Assembly: GCF_030373245.1 (NCBI RefSeq)
Contig: NZ_JAUCZF010000001.1
Location: forward strand, 620,001 to 684,000
Source: Hydrogenophaga sp.
GTDB lineage: Bacteria; Pseudomonadota; Gammaproteobacteria; Burkholderiales; Burkholderiaceae_C
Length of the DNA: 64,000 nt
Direction: 5' to 3'
Shown piece after piece: positions 17,251 to 25,978 of the stretch. The translations under genes and the position numbers were made by a program. The notes under the pieces were generated by a model that saw nothing but the letters and a program-made list of their open reading frames with translations, was not told the DNA's origin and did no database searches. The stretch's first letter is position 1. Each line of letters starts with the position of its first letter.

Positions 17251-18510
17251 ATGAACACCGACGCCCCAACGCCCCTGCTCAGCGACGATCTGCTTGTGGA
17301 GCACCTCTCCGCCCGCCACCCGCCGCTGCGCCTTGCCGTGGTCACCGAGACCTACCCACCCGAGATCAACGGCGTGGCCCGAACCCTCGCGCGCCTTGTG
17401 CACAGCCTGCAGGATTTGGGGCACGACGTGCAACTGATCCGTCCCCGCCAGCCGCCTGATGGGCGGCACATCACTCAACAGGAGCCGCTTGAACAGATAC
17501 TGGTGCGCGGCCTGCCTATTCCCCGGTATCCGCATCTGCGTATGGGGCTGCCGGCCAAGAACGCGCTGGTCAAGCACTGGTCGCTGCAACGGCCCGATGT
17601 GGTCCATATCGCCACGCAAGGTCCACTGGGCTGGTCGGCCCTTCAGGCTGCGCGCAAACTGCGCCTACCCATTAGCACCGACTTCCGCACCAACTTCGAC
17701 GCCTACAGCAAACACTACGGCATAGCCTGGCTGCAGCGCCCGATTGCCGCCTACTTGCGCAAGTTCCACAACCTGGCCGACTGCACGACCGTGCCCACCG
17801 AAGCATTGCGCGCAGCACTGGTGGCCAACAGGTTCGAACGGCTGAAGGTGATCGCACGCGGCGTGGATGTGGCATCGTTCAACCCATCGTTCCGCGACGC
17901 AGCCCTGCGGGCTTCTTGGGGTGCCGGCGAGCAGGACTGCGTGGCGCTGTACGTGGGCCGGCTGGCAGCCGAGAAAAATCTGGGACTTCTGGCCAGGGCC
18001 TTTCAGTCAATGAAAGCCGCCAATCCGCGCGTCCGGCTGGTGGTGGTCGGTGACGGCCCTGCACGGGAAGAACTGCAGGCCAACTGTTTCGATGCCAAGC
18101 TGTGCGGCAGCCAGAGTGGACAGGCGCTGGCCCGGCACTACGCCAGTGCCGACTGTTTTGTGTTCCCCAGCCTGACCGAAACCTACGGTAACGTGACGCC
18201 CGAAGCGCTGGCCAGCGGTCTGGCCGTGCTGGCGTTTGACCACGCTGCGGCCAGCGACCTGATCTGCTCGGGCCGCAACGGCCTGCTGGCACCGGTTGGC
18301 GACGAGGCCAGCTTTCTACGTATGGCCGTGCACCTGGCCACCGATCCGACCCTGATACAACAAGTACGCCAACAGGCTGTCACCGCGGTAGCCGAACGCA
18401 GCTGGTCACAGATCGCATCCCAGGTCGAGACCATGTGGATCGATCTGCTCAAGTCCCGACTGGGATCGCACCCCGAAAAGTACGCGAGAACGCCGGTTTC
18501 ATTCGCGTGA
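17251..18510 (+). CDS. Family 4 glycosyltransferase
   Basis: About 419 aa with the two Rossmann domains of GT-B enzymes. The N-terminal part shows ETYPPEINGVARTLARLVHSLQ and DVVHIATQGPLGWSAL with STDFRTNFDAYSKHYG; the C-terminal part shows ALYVGRLAAEKNLGLL, RLVVVGDGP and the EX7E motif in LTETYGNVTPEALASG. It resembles MgtA-type glycosyltransferases that act on lipid or polyprenyl acceptors with a nucleotide sugar. The acceptor is unknown. A Pho-box-like site upstream and a divergent ugd suggest a phosphate-responsive glycolipid or exopolysaccharide role. Confidence 0.88.
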   Translation: MNTDAPTPLLSDDLLVEHLSARHPPLRLAVVTETYPPEINGVARTLARLVHSLQDLGHDVQLIRPRQPPDGRHITQQEPLEQILVRGLPIPRYPHLRMGLPAKNALVKHWSLQRPDVVHIATQGPLGWSALQAARKLRLPISTDFRTNFDAYSKHYGIAWLQRPIAAYLRKFHNLADCTTVPTEALRAALVANRFERLKVIARGVDVASFNPSFRDAALRASWGAGEQDCVALYVGRLAAEKNLGLLARAFQSMKAANPRVRLVVVGDGPAREELQANCFDAKLCGSQSGQALARHYASADCFVFPSLTETYGNVTPEALASGLAVLAFDHAAASDLICSGRNGLLAPVGDEASFLRMAVHLATDPTLIQQVRQQAVTAVAERSWSQIASQVETMWIDLLKSRLGSHPEKYARTPVSFA

Positions 18511-18564
18511 ACCCCGGCCGGCACAGTCCGGAAAATCGGCGCTGGCAGCCGCCTGGCCTCTGGG

Positions 18565-18585
18565 GTTGTCAATCTGATTGACAAC
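18565..18585. promoter_or_regulatory. Perfect 9+3+9 palindrome, orphan operator-like site
   Basis: GTTGTCAAT, CTG, ATTGACAAC: two perfect 9-base arms around 3 bases, containing a TTGACA-like -35 on each strand. It lies after the glycosyltransferase and after the small minus-strand gene, with no gene starting next to it and no T-tract. It looks like an operator whose gene has been lost. Confidence 0.5.
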
Positions 18586-18599
18586 TTGACCCGGAGCAC

Positions 18600-18788
18600 C
18601 TACGACGCGCCAAGGCGCCCGGCATCGACGACCAACTGAGGAACGGACTCGGACTGTCCGAGTTCACGGGCCACAGCCCGTCGAACCAGCACCGACACGC
18701 TCTCCCGGCGGGTCTTATCGCAGCTCACCAGCGCGACCTTGAGGCCGCGCATGTCAACCGTGATGAAGTCAGGGTGGCGGGTGTTCAT
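18600..18788 (-). CDS. Small protein, ribbon-helix-helix-like
   Basis: 62 aa from an ATG at 18788 with GGGGGA just upstream. It begins MNTRHPDFITVDMRGLKVAL and contains RRESVSVLVRRAVARELG, which looks like the helical half of a ribbon-helix-helix fold. Similar short proteins accompany plasmid or integrative-element mobilisation genes in Burkholderiales; this link is from recall. The frame extends to 19124, but the extra part has no coding character. No partner gene is present, so it may be an element relic. Confidence 0.55.
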   Translation of the reverse strand: MNTRHPDFITVDMRGLKVALVSCDKTRRESVSVLVRRAVARELGQSESVPQLVVDAGRLGAS

Positions 18789-18940
18789 GGGTCCCCCAAA
18801 GGTCAAACGTGAGCGAAGGGAGTCGTTTGAGAAATCGGCGGCGGGCCGCCTATCTCTGCACTCATCCATGCAGACAGTCTGTCCCTGGATTGAGCACTCC
18901 GACGTGCTGGATTCGGGCGTAAATCCAGTGCGGAACTCGG

Positions 18941-18955
18941 GCGCTGAGGCGCCTA
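18941..18955 (+). repeat. 15-bp element also found upstream of hemL
   Basis: GCGCTGAGGCGCCTA occurs here and at 54842-54856, with similar flanks (TGCGG and ACTC on the left). Here it faces the AbiEi remnant; there it ends 48 nt before the hemL ATG. The GCGC-TGAG-GCGC core is an inverted repeat. It could be a shared promoter or binding site. Confidence 0.4.
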
Positions 18956-19051
18956 AGATCGCCTCAATCCCTCGATACGATCGACTCAGCAGCACGAAGA
19001 CTGAACAAGCTGAACCACCAGCGAACCGCCAGTGCACAAACTGTACAGGGA

Positions 19052-19414
19052 GTGAATCGCCACTGCATAGGCACCCAGGCGCCGTTCGAGGTATGGCTGG
19101 CGATCCCTCCAAACACACCCACACCCCGACTGGACCAGCCGGCGCTGCGTGTGGAGCGCAGGTCGGGACCGGCTCTTACCGAAGGCATCGAACCGATTGA
19201 AATCGACGGGTTGCAAGTTCCGGTGTTCAACGCATCCAAGACCGTGGCCGACTGCTTCAAGTTTTGCAACAAGATCGGCCTGGACGTGGCGCTTGAGGCG
19301 CTGCGCGAAGGCTGGGCTCAGCGCAAACTGACCATGGATGCGCTCTGGCACTATGCCGCAGTCAACCGCGTGGTCAACGTGATGTGGCCCTACCTGGAAA
19401 GTGTCACGTCCTGA
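19052..19414 (+). pseudogene. 5'-truncated AbiEi-type antitoxin / regulator
   Basis: The 120-residue frame matches the C-terminal two thirds of AbiEi-type antitoxins (type IV toxin-antitoxin): IGTQAPFEVWLAI, TPRLDQPALRVERRSGPALTEGIE, FNASKTVADCFKFCNKIGLDVALEALREGW, LWHYAAVNRVVNVMWPYLES. The N-terminal winged-helix half is absent: the frame is open back to 18923 but that part is unlike the family and has no ATG. The nominal start is a GTG inside the conserved region. No AbiEii toxin follows. I read it as a decayed remnant. Confidence 0.7.
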
Positions 19415-19514
19415 GGTGCAATCTGGCCGCTGTCATCGCGCGGCTGCGCGATGTCTTTTAGGATCTGGTCCGTCCCTGAAGACCCGAATTTCAGGTCTGA
19501 CGGCTGCCAAAATA

Positions 19515-19538
19515 TTGACGGTACTTTTGACGGTACTT
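19515..19538. repeat. Tandem 2 x 12-bp repeat TTGACGGTACTT
   Basis: Two perfect adjacent copies of TTGACGGTACTT lie in an AT-richer stretch than the surroundings, followed at 19569-19582 by a tandem TATGAGG pair. Short direct repeats of this sort occur as integrase arm sites near attachment sites, which would fit an element scar; that is inference. Confidence 0.5.
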
Positions 19539-19583
19539 TCTTTAGGATATTGCCTAGAATTCAGTCCCTATGAGGTATGAGGT

Positions 19584-21020
19584 CTAGTTTCCGACTCCTG
19601 TTGGTTGTACCACATCGAGCACCTCGGCCACCGCGTGCGCCAGTCTCTGGCCCAGGGCTTCGCGCCTGCGGCTGTGGTCGCGCGACTGCCCAGCCCGATG
19701 CTCCCATTCAGGATGCGCACGCGCCTGCTGCAATGGCTCTAGCAACTGCAACAAGGCCTTGCGGTACGAGCTGGACGGCGCCATGCGCAGCTCGATGGTG
19801 TCTTGCGCCGCATGCCCGCGCGCCTGCAACACCTGGCACAGGTGGGTCAGGTGGTCGGCCAGCAGCACGAGCACACTGTTGTCCAGCGTCAGCTCCTCAA
19901 TGCCCATGATCTTGTTGCGCAGCATGCGCGGTGCCTGCCCCCAGCCCTGGCTGACAGCACCGCCGATGGCTGCGCCCAGCGCCGTGGCCGCACCGAGCGA
20001 CATGCCCGCCAGCGCAAGGTCGAGCGTGAAACCCACGGCCGCGCCGGCCGCCGCGCCCCGGCCCAGCAATCGCCCGACGGTGGCCAGCGTCTCGGGATTG
20101 AACAGATCTGAAGCCCAGCGGTCACTGGTCCAGGGCAGGACTTCCAGGCTGGCATCGTCTCGCTCGAAGCCGTGCATCTGCAGCAGGTCGTGCACGCAGC
20201 GACGCACGCTGCCCACCAGCTCAGCGCGAAACGCTGTCACCAGGGCTTCTTTCGCCTGCGCATCTGCAAGGGTTTCGGGCGAAACCTCGCGGCGCATCGC
20301 AGCCGCCGAAATCAGCGTGTCGACCACGCGCTGCGCGCTCGCGGCGCGGCGCTCGCCGGCCTGGCGATCCAGATCGAGCAGCACGGTCTGCAGCGTGGCC
20401 TTGCGCTGGCGCATGAGCACGCTCAGGTCTTCGTAAAGCTGGCGCTCGGCGCCGACAAAGGGCGCCACCGCCTCGAACAGCACGGCGGCATGCAGACCGT
20501 AGGCGGCCAGCAACTCGCGCCACTCAGGCTCTCGACAGTGCTCGCTGCGCACGAAATTGAGCACAGGCATGATGGGGCGGGCGCAGGTGTTGAGCACCTC
20601 GATTTCGCTGCGGTACTTGGGCAGCAAAGGCTCGCGGCAATCGATCACGTAGATGGCCGCGTCCGACGTCAGCATCTGGCGCAGCACCTTGGCCTCCTGC
20701 TCAAACACGCCACGCGCTTCGGGCCCGTCCAGCAGGGCGCGCACCCGATCGGGCGGGGTGAGCGTCTCGGGCATTTGCTTCAAGTGGTACTGGAGCGCGA
20801 CCGAGTCCTCCAGACCCGGTGTGTCGAAATAGCGCAGCAGCGTCTGGCCAGCGATATCCAGGTCGATCGCCTCCACATGCCGGGTTGTGCCGGGCCGGTC
20901 AGACACCTGGCCAAAACGGACCTGGCGCGTCAGCGTGCGCAACAGCGAGGTCTTGCCCGCGTTGGTGTGACCGACCACGGCGATGTTGATCGGGTCACCC
21001 GCTTTTTTGCGTTCAGCCAC
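19584..21020 (-). CDS. GTPase with DUF3482 domain
   Basis: About 478 aa. The N-terminus is a P-loop GTPase domain: GHTNAGKTSLLRTL (G1), DRPGTTRHVEA (G2 region) and DTPGLEDS (G3), but no clear NKxD G4 motif. The C-terminal DUF3482 region (about 270-470) contains a Gly/Ala-rich amphipathic stretch (GRLLGRGAAAGAAVGFTLDLALAGMSLGAATALGAAIGGA, in short pieces) that could insert in a membrane. Its start overlaps the stop of the upstream DUF2868 gene by 8 nt. The two families are commonly adjacent; their function is unknown. Confidence 0.85.
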   Translation of the reverse strand: MAERKKAGDPINIAVVGHTNAGKTSLLRTLTRQVRFGQVSDRPGTTRHVEAIDLDIAGQTLLRYFDTPGLEDSVALQYHLKQMPETLTPPDRVRALLDGPEARGVFEQEAKVLRQMLTSDAAIYVIDCREPLLPKYRSEIEVLNTCARPIMPVLNFVRSEHCREPEWRELLAAYGLHAAVLFEAVAPFVGAERQLYEDLSVLMRQRKATLQTVLLDLDRQAGERRAASAQRVVDTLISAAAMRREVSPETLADAQAKEALVTAFRAELVGSVRRCVHDLLQMHGFERDDASLEVLPWTSDRWASDLFNPETLATVGRLLGRGAAAGAAVGFTLDLALAGMSLGAATALGAAIGGAVSQGWGQAPRMLRNKIMGIEELTLDNSVLVLLADHLTHLCQVLQARGHAAQDTIELRMAPSSSYRKALLQLLEPLQQARAHPEWEHRAGQSRDHSRRREALGQRLAHAVAEVLDVVQPTGVGN

Positions 21021-22491
21021 GGCGCTGCTCCATCCATTGCTTCGCTTCGATGTCGGTGCCGCAGAAGCTCACCGCCTGCAGATCGCTCGCGGCCAGCCAG
21101 TCGGCCCAGCGTTGCGGCTTGTTCGCGTCGGTCGCCGACTCGTCGCTCAGCGGCAGCAGTGCGCAGTCGACCGCCTCACTGCAGACCTGGCGCAGAAAAC
21201 GCTCGGCACCCCGGTCTGGACTGGCTGCAGCGGAGCAGACGATCAGGGTGCGAGCGCCGGGTGAAGCGGCCAGTGCCGTCAGCAAACCCAGGCGCTCGCT
21301 CATGGTGCCTGTGATGGTGTGCACCTGATCGGCCAGCGAGGCCAGTGCGTCCGGTGGCCAGCGCAGGCCATCGGGCAACTCGAAGCCGATCAGCACCACG
21401 GGCGCGGCCTGGCCAGAAACATGCGGGCGGAACAGCGGCCCGCTGGCCCGCGGTCCGGCGTGTTCGGCATCCACCACCGAGGCCGATGCCATGGACATAA
21501 AGCGCGTGGCGAGCTGGCGGAAATAGGGTTCTCGCGTGTCAAGCGAGAGGCGGTGGGCGCGCCGCTGCCACACCGCGGAACAGACGACCAGCGCGAGCAG
21601 ACGCGGCAGCAAGCCGTACAACAAGGCGCTCGCCAGCAGCCACCAGGCAATCGCCTGCGAATCGGCAGCGCTCGGTGCGGCGTGTACCACCGCCTGCGCC
21701 GGCACTGCAAAGCCCAGCGTTCGCGGCAGCCAGCTGGTGACGCTCAGAAAGGCGTCAAAAAACGCCGGGCTGAGGATGGTGGTTTCCCAGGTCAGCTGGT
21801 AGGACTGAAAGGAGAACAGCATCAGCAGCGTGAGAATCGCCAGGGCAAATGCGAGCGCCCACAGCCCGTGGCTGACGGCACCAAACACCCACAGCGACAA
21901 CCGCTGCTGGCGCAGCACGGCGTTGGCGCCGCGCAGCAAGTTGAGCGAATGCGGGCCATGCAGCCAGGGCATGCGGGCCGCCAGCGACAACATCAACTGG
22001 CCCAGCGACCAGGGTGCCATGCCTCGGCCAGAGAGCGCCGAGGCCAGCGCCCACAGCAGCCAGACCAGCAGCGCCAGCACCGGCACACCCAGCATGGCCA
22101 CAAACGCCAGGGCGGCGTTCAGCGTCTGCCCGCTGCCCAGCGCGCGGGTGAGCAGGCCACCCGCCAGCAAGTAGGCCAGCAGCGCCAGCAGGCCGGCGGC
22201 GATCCAGAGCCCAGCCTTCAAACGCGCCCAGTCTTCGAGCAGGCCCAGACGGCGCCCGAGCAGCCGGGCGCGCTCGAGGATGCGGTCCTGTTCGGTGTGC
22301 TGGCGTGCATGGGCCAGCACCATTTCGCCGGCGTCGTCGAGCGCGCCCGCCTCTTCCATCAAGCGAATGGTGTGGGCCAGGGTGACATCGCGAAAGCTGA
22401 CGGACGATGGGTGGGAAACGGGTGGGCTGATGGTGGCTCTCCCCGGCTGGGCGCCGGCAGGGCGGTGGGTGGACGAGGTGCGCACCGCCAC
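21013..22491 (-). CDS. DUF2868-family membrane protein
   Basis: About 492 aa with four predicted membrane segments: LWIAAGLLALLAYLLAGGLL, LGVPVLALLVWLLWALASAL, VSHGLWALAFALAILTLLML and AIAWWLLASALLYGLLPRLL. The N-terminal part is helical (VTLAHTIRLMEEAGALDDAG) and the C-terminal 150 residues look cytosolic. This matches DUF2868, the usual partner of the DUF3482 GTPase. The start is a GTG at 22491 and is uncertain. The pair overlaps by 8 nt, so the gene products probably act together at the inner membrane. Confidence 0.8.
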   Translation of the reverse strand: MAVRTSSTHRPAGAQPGRATISPPVSHPSSVSFRDVTLAHTIRLMEEAGALDDAGEMVLAHARQHTEQDRILERARLLGRRLGLLEDWARLKAGLWIAAGLLALLAYLLAGGLLTRALGSGQTLNAALAFVAMLGVPVLALLVWLLWALASALSGRGMAPWSLGQLMLSLAARMPWLHGPHSLNLLRGANAVLRQQRLSLWVFGAVSHGLWALAFALAILTLLMLFSFQSYQLTWETTILSPAFFDAFLSVTSWLPRTLGFAVPAQAVVHAAPSAADSQAIAWWLLASALLYGLLPRLLALVVCSAVWQRRAHRLSLDTREPYFRQLATRFMSMASASVVDAEHAGPRASGPLFRPHVSGQAAPVVLIGFELPDGLRWPPDALASLADQVHTITGTMSERLGLLTALAASPGARTLIVCSAAASPDRGAERFLRQVCSEAVDCALLPLSDESATDANKPQRWADWLAASDLQAVSFCGTDIEAKQWMEQRRG

Positions 22492-22553
22492 TGCCCGGCA
22501 GATGCAAGGCCAATCCTACCCCGCAGGCCACAGGCCTCGGGCAACGCGGCGCT

Positions 22554-24254
22554 TCAGAAACTGCGCTTGGTCTTGACCTGAAACTGCACGCTGCTGACGT
22601 CGGCGGTCCGGTTCAGCGGTACAGCCAGATCGATGTGAACCACCGTGCCGAAAGACGAGCGGTCGCTGACCACTCGCAAACCCACGCCCACATCGCTCAG
22701 CCAGCCGGGGTTGTCGTTGTTGGGCAAGACACCACCCCAGGCGCGACCCACATCCACAAAGGCCGCCGCGCCCAGCCGGAACAGGCGCCACAGATAAACG
22801 TCGGTGTAGAAGCGCTGCTCGGCAGACAGCAGCACGCGCCGCGAGCCACTCTGGTAGCGCAACGGATAGCCGCGCAGGCCACTGTCCCCGCCAAGCAGCA
22901 GTTGAGCGGTGGGCTCGGGGCGCACCAGCGCGTCGGCGGCGATCGACGCGTAGAACAGACGGCGCGGGCTCTGCGGGCGGTAGTACTCGGCTCCAGCGCT
23001 CAGGCGCTGGCTGCTGGCACCATCGCGCTGCAACTCGCCACTCCAGGCTGCGCGGGCCACCAGCGTGTCGCCAGGCGGGAATACAAAGCCGCGGCTGATG
23101 GTGGTGCCGATGCGCAGCGCGTTGCGATCGGCACCGAAAGCTGCGGCGTCCCAGTTCAATTGCAGACTGACCAGCAGACCGAGCTGGAAATACTCGGGCC
23201 GCCCGACCAGGTTGCGGTTCAACTCGCGCTCCACCCGGTCTTCGATCAGGTCGTAGCGCCAAAAGGGACCCGCTCGGCGTCGGTCTTGCGGCAGTTGCGG
23301 CGGTGCCACGAGCCCGGGCTCGGCTGCGTAGCGCACGCGGCTTGTGCTCAGGCCCAGGGTGTGGCGCTGCACCCAGCCGTTCACCAGGCCGTCTGACCAG
23401 CCGCCAAACACGTCCGCCTGCGATTGCGTCACCCGGTACTGGCTGGCGATCTCGCCAGCCTGATACAGAGGGTCGATGCGATCGTCCGACGAGGCCTGAA
23501 TGCCAGCGGTCCAGCGGGCGTCCAGCGAATAAAACGGTCGCACGACCGCCAGCGCGCTGCGGCGTCCATCGCTGTTGCTCGCGTGGCTGGCGGCTACCGA
23601 CGCCCGGGTACCGAAGGCCCGCTCGTTCGCGTATTCGATTTCGCTGCTGGAGCGGTCCACATCGTTGCTGCGCTTGAAGCCCAGCGTGGTGCCGGTACCG
23701 AACAGATTGTTGTCGCTGAACTCAAAGTTGCTGTTGCTTTCACCGCCGCTGGTGCCTACGCCTGCACCCACGCTGAGCGACCAGGTGTCGCGCGTCACCA
23801 CCTCGATGTCGACCAGGTCACCGCGCACCGCGACAGGGCGGATGGCCACGTCGTAGAGATAGCGATTGCCGCGCAGCAGGCGCTCGGTTTCCTCGATCGC
23901 GCGCACCGACACCAAGTCGCCCGAGCGGAACAGGATGGCGCGCCGGATCACGCTCTCTCGGGTCTGGATGTGCAGGCGGTTGGCCAGGCGAAACAGCGCG
24001 TAGTCCTCAGCCGGATCGTTGGTGTCGAACACATCCATCGCCAGCACGCGGACATCGCCCACGCGCGCACCGGCGGCCTCCAGCTCGGCGAAGCTCGGCG
24101 AGGCCTGACCTGCCGGCTGGGCTTGCGTGACACCCGCGAGCATCGCCAGGCCGGCCACCACAAAGGGCAACCAGGCACGGCGCAACTCGCGCTGGACACG
24201 GGTGGCGCATCGCCCGATCGTCCGGTTGGGCAAACCCAAAAATATCGGCAACAT
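22554..24254 (-). CDS. BamA/TamA-family outer-membrane protein
   Basis: About 566 aa with a signal peptide (PFVVAGLAMLAGVTQAQ). A short periplasmic region (about 45-145; LANRLHIQTRESVIRRAILFRSGDLVS, RLLRGNRYLYDVAIRPV) looks like one or two POTRA-type modules. The rest is a beta-barrel with repeated aromatic strands, the family motif LLLGGDSGLRGYP near 455, and a terminal phenylalanine (QFQVKTKRSF). Such proteins insert or move substrates across the outer membrane. The first frame starts with TTG at 24281; I prefer the ATG at 24254. It sits 62 nt before the DUF2868 start on the same strand. Confidence 0.85.
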   Translation of the reverse strand: MLPIFLGLPNRTIGRCATRVQRELRRAWLPFVVAGLAMLAGVTQAQPAGQASPSFAELEAAGARVGDVRVLAMDVFDTNDPAEDYALFRLANRLHIQTRESVIRRAILFRSGDLVSVRAIEETERLLRGNRYLYDVAIRPVAVRGDLVDIEVVTRDTWSLSVGAGVGTSGGESNSNFEFSDNNLFGTGTTLGFKRSNDVDRSSSEIEYANERAFGTRASVAASHASNSDGRRSALAVVRPFYSLDARWTAGIQASSDDRIDPLYQAGEIASQYRVTQSQADVFGGWSDGLVNGWVQRHTLGLSTSRVRYAAEPGLVAPPQLPQDRRRAGPFWRYDLIEDRVERELNRNLVGRPEYFQLGLLVSLQLNWDAAAFGADRNALRIGTTISRGFVFPPGDTLVARAAWSGELQRDGASSQRLSAGAEYYRPQSPRRLFYASIAADALVRPEPTAQLLLGGDSGLRGYPLRYQSGSRRVLLSAEQRFYTDVYLWRLFRLGAAAFVDVGRAWGGVLPNNDNPGWLSDVGVGLRVVSDRSSFGTVVHIDLAVPLNRTADVSSVQFQVKTKRSF

Positions 24255-24304
24255 GCCGCCATAGTAGGCCAGCCCGGCCAACCGGCCTGCAAACGAAGGG
24301 GGAA

Positions 24305-25918
24305 TCAGCGGCTGCGCAAAGTCCGGCTCAGCAGGATCACCGGCACCAGGCCCACCAGCACCAGCGCCAGCGCCGGCAGCGCCGCCTCACCCAGGCGCTC
24401 GTCGCGCGCGAGCTGGTAAGTGACCACGGCCAGGGTGTCGCTGTTGAAAGGGCGCAGCACCAGGGTGGCCGGCAGCTCCTTCATCACGTCCACGAACACC
24501 AGCAAGGCGGCCGCCAGCGTGGCGCGCTTGAGCAGCGGCGCGTGCACGCGCCATGCGAGCCCCGCGCCAGTGGTGCCGAGCATGCGCGCCGAATCGTCCA
24601 GACTGGCCGGCATGCGGGCGTAACCCGCCTGCACGCTTTGAAGCGCCACCGCAGTGAAGCGCACCAGATACGCCCAGACGATGCCGAGTGCGGTGGCGGT
24701 GATCAGGTAGCCCACCGTCGAGGCGGGCCAGGCCGCCTGCACCCACCCAACCGGCAGCAGCAGGCCGACCACAATCACCGCTCCCGGCACCGCATAACCC
24801 AGGCTGGTGAGCTGAACTGCGGTGCGCGTGGGCCAGCCGGGACGCGTGCGCACGGCAAACGCCAGTGCCAGCGCCAGCAAGGTGGCCAGCAACGCACTCA
24901 AGGCCGCCAGCCACACGCTGTTGCGAGACCACTGCACAAACGCGCCCCAGGGCAGTTCGTCCCAGCCGTCGATCAGCGGGCGCAGCATGAAGAGCACCGG
25001 CAACACAAAGCCGAACAACACCGGCAGCGCACACACCAGCAGCGCCAGCGCCGCCTGCTTGCCCCGCAAACGCACCGGCATCGCCTCGGCACTGCTGCCG
25101 CGACCAGCGCGCAGTGTGGCAAAACGCATGCGGCGTTGGGCCCGATGCTCCAGCCACATCAGCAGCGCCACGGTGGCCAGCAGCATGGTGGCGAGCTGGG
25201 CGGCGGCCAGCCGATTGTCCATCGCCAGCCAGGCCTTGTAGATACCGGCAGTGAAGGTCTGGATGCCGAAGTAGCTCGCCACGCCGAAGTCCGCCAGCGT
25301 CTCCATCAGGGCCAGCGCCACGCCGGCGGCCACGGCCGGTCGCGCCAGCGGCAGCGCCACCTCGCGAATGCGCCGGGCCAGCGGCGCTCCCAGCAGTCGC
25401 GCGGCCTCCATGAGCTGGGCAGCCCGCTCGGACAGCGCAGTACGCGCGAGCAGGTAGACGTACGGGTACAGCGTGAACGTGAAGACCCAGACCGCTCCCG
25501 GTGTGTTGCGGATCTCCGGGAACACGCGACCTTCCCAGCCGAAGCTTTCGCGCAAGCCAACCTGAAGCGGGCCACTGAACTGCAGGAAATCGGTGTACGC
25601 GTAAGCCACCACATAGGCCGGCATGGCCAGCGGGAGCAGCAGCGCCCATTCAAAAACGCGCCGCCCGGGGAAGTCGAACAGAGTGACCGCGCTGGCCGTG
25701 CCCATCCCGACCACCGCCACACCCAGCGCCACGCTGACACACAGCGCCACCGACGTCAGCACGTATCCGGGCAACACCGTCTGCGCCATCTGGCTCAGCA
25801 CATCGCGGCCCGCAGCGTCAAACTCCAGCCACGACAGGCCGAGCGCCACGACCGGCAGGGTCAGCAAGACCGCCAGCAACAGCAAGGCAACAGGAGCCAA
25901 CCAGCGCAGCATGGACAT
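24305..25918 (-). CDS. fbpB: Ferric-iron-type ABC transporter permease
   Basis: About 537 aa with two fused permease halves and about 12 membrane segments, as in FbpB/AfuB/HitB. Each half has the EAA-type loop: LMEAARLLGAPLARRIREVALPLARPAV and DDSARMLGTTGAGLAWRVHAPLLKRATL. It would move Fe3+ from a periplasmic binding protein to the cytosol with the ATPase encoded divergently at 26012. No periplasmic binding-protein gene is beside them. The ATG at 25918 is preferred over an upstream one at 25975 because of the family N-terminus. Substrate other than iron remains possible. Confidence 0.85.
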   Translation of the reverse strand: MSMLRWLAPVALLLLAVLLTLPVVALGLSWLEFDAAGRDVLSQMAQTVLPGYVLTSVALCVSVALGVAVVGMGTASAVTLFDFPGRRVFEWALLLPLAMPAYVVAYAYTDFLQFSGPLQVGLRESFGWEGRVFPEIRNTPGAVWVFTFTLYPYVYLLARTALSERAAQLMEAARLLGAPLARRIREVALPLARPAVAAGVALALMETLADFGVASYFGIQTFTAGIYKAWLAMDNRLAAAQLATMLLATVALLMWLEHRAQRRMRFATLRAGRGSSAEAMPVRLRGKQAALALLVCALPVLFGFVLPVLFMLRPLIDGWDELPWGAFVQWSRNSVWLAALSALLATLLALALAFAVRTRPGWPTRTAVQLTSLGYAVPGAVIVVGLLLPVGWVQAAWPASTVGYLITATALGIVWAYLVRFTAVALQSVQAGYARMPASLDDSARMLGTTGAGLAWRVHAPLLKRATLAAALLVFVDVMKELPATLVLRPFNSDTLAVVTYQLARDERLGEAALPALALVLVGLVPVILLSRTLRSR

Positions 25919-25961
25919 TCGATCGGGAGAAGTCGGTGAAGGGGCCGGTGGCCGCAGGGGT

Positions 25962-25975
25962 TTGACGCACGTCAA
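25962..25975. promoter_or_regulatory. FNR-type palindrome TTGACGCACGTCAA
   Basis: A perfect 14-bp palindrome TTGACG-CA-CGTCAA, i.e. TTGAC-N4-GTCAA, the layout bound by Crp/Fnr-family regulators of the FNR/DNR type. It lies in the 93-bp region between the divergent permease and ATPase genes. A Crp/Fnr gene is present 6 kb away (31534-32178). Confidence 0.5.
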
Positions 25976-25978
25976 TAC

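Noticed and set aside
18789-19124. Extended N-terminus of the small RHH-like gene
   Set aside because: No coding character or family match; a good SD lies before the ATG at 18788.
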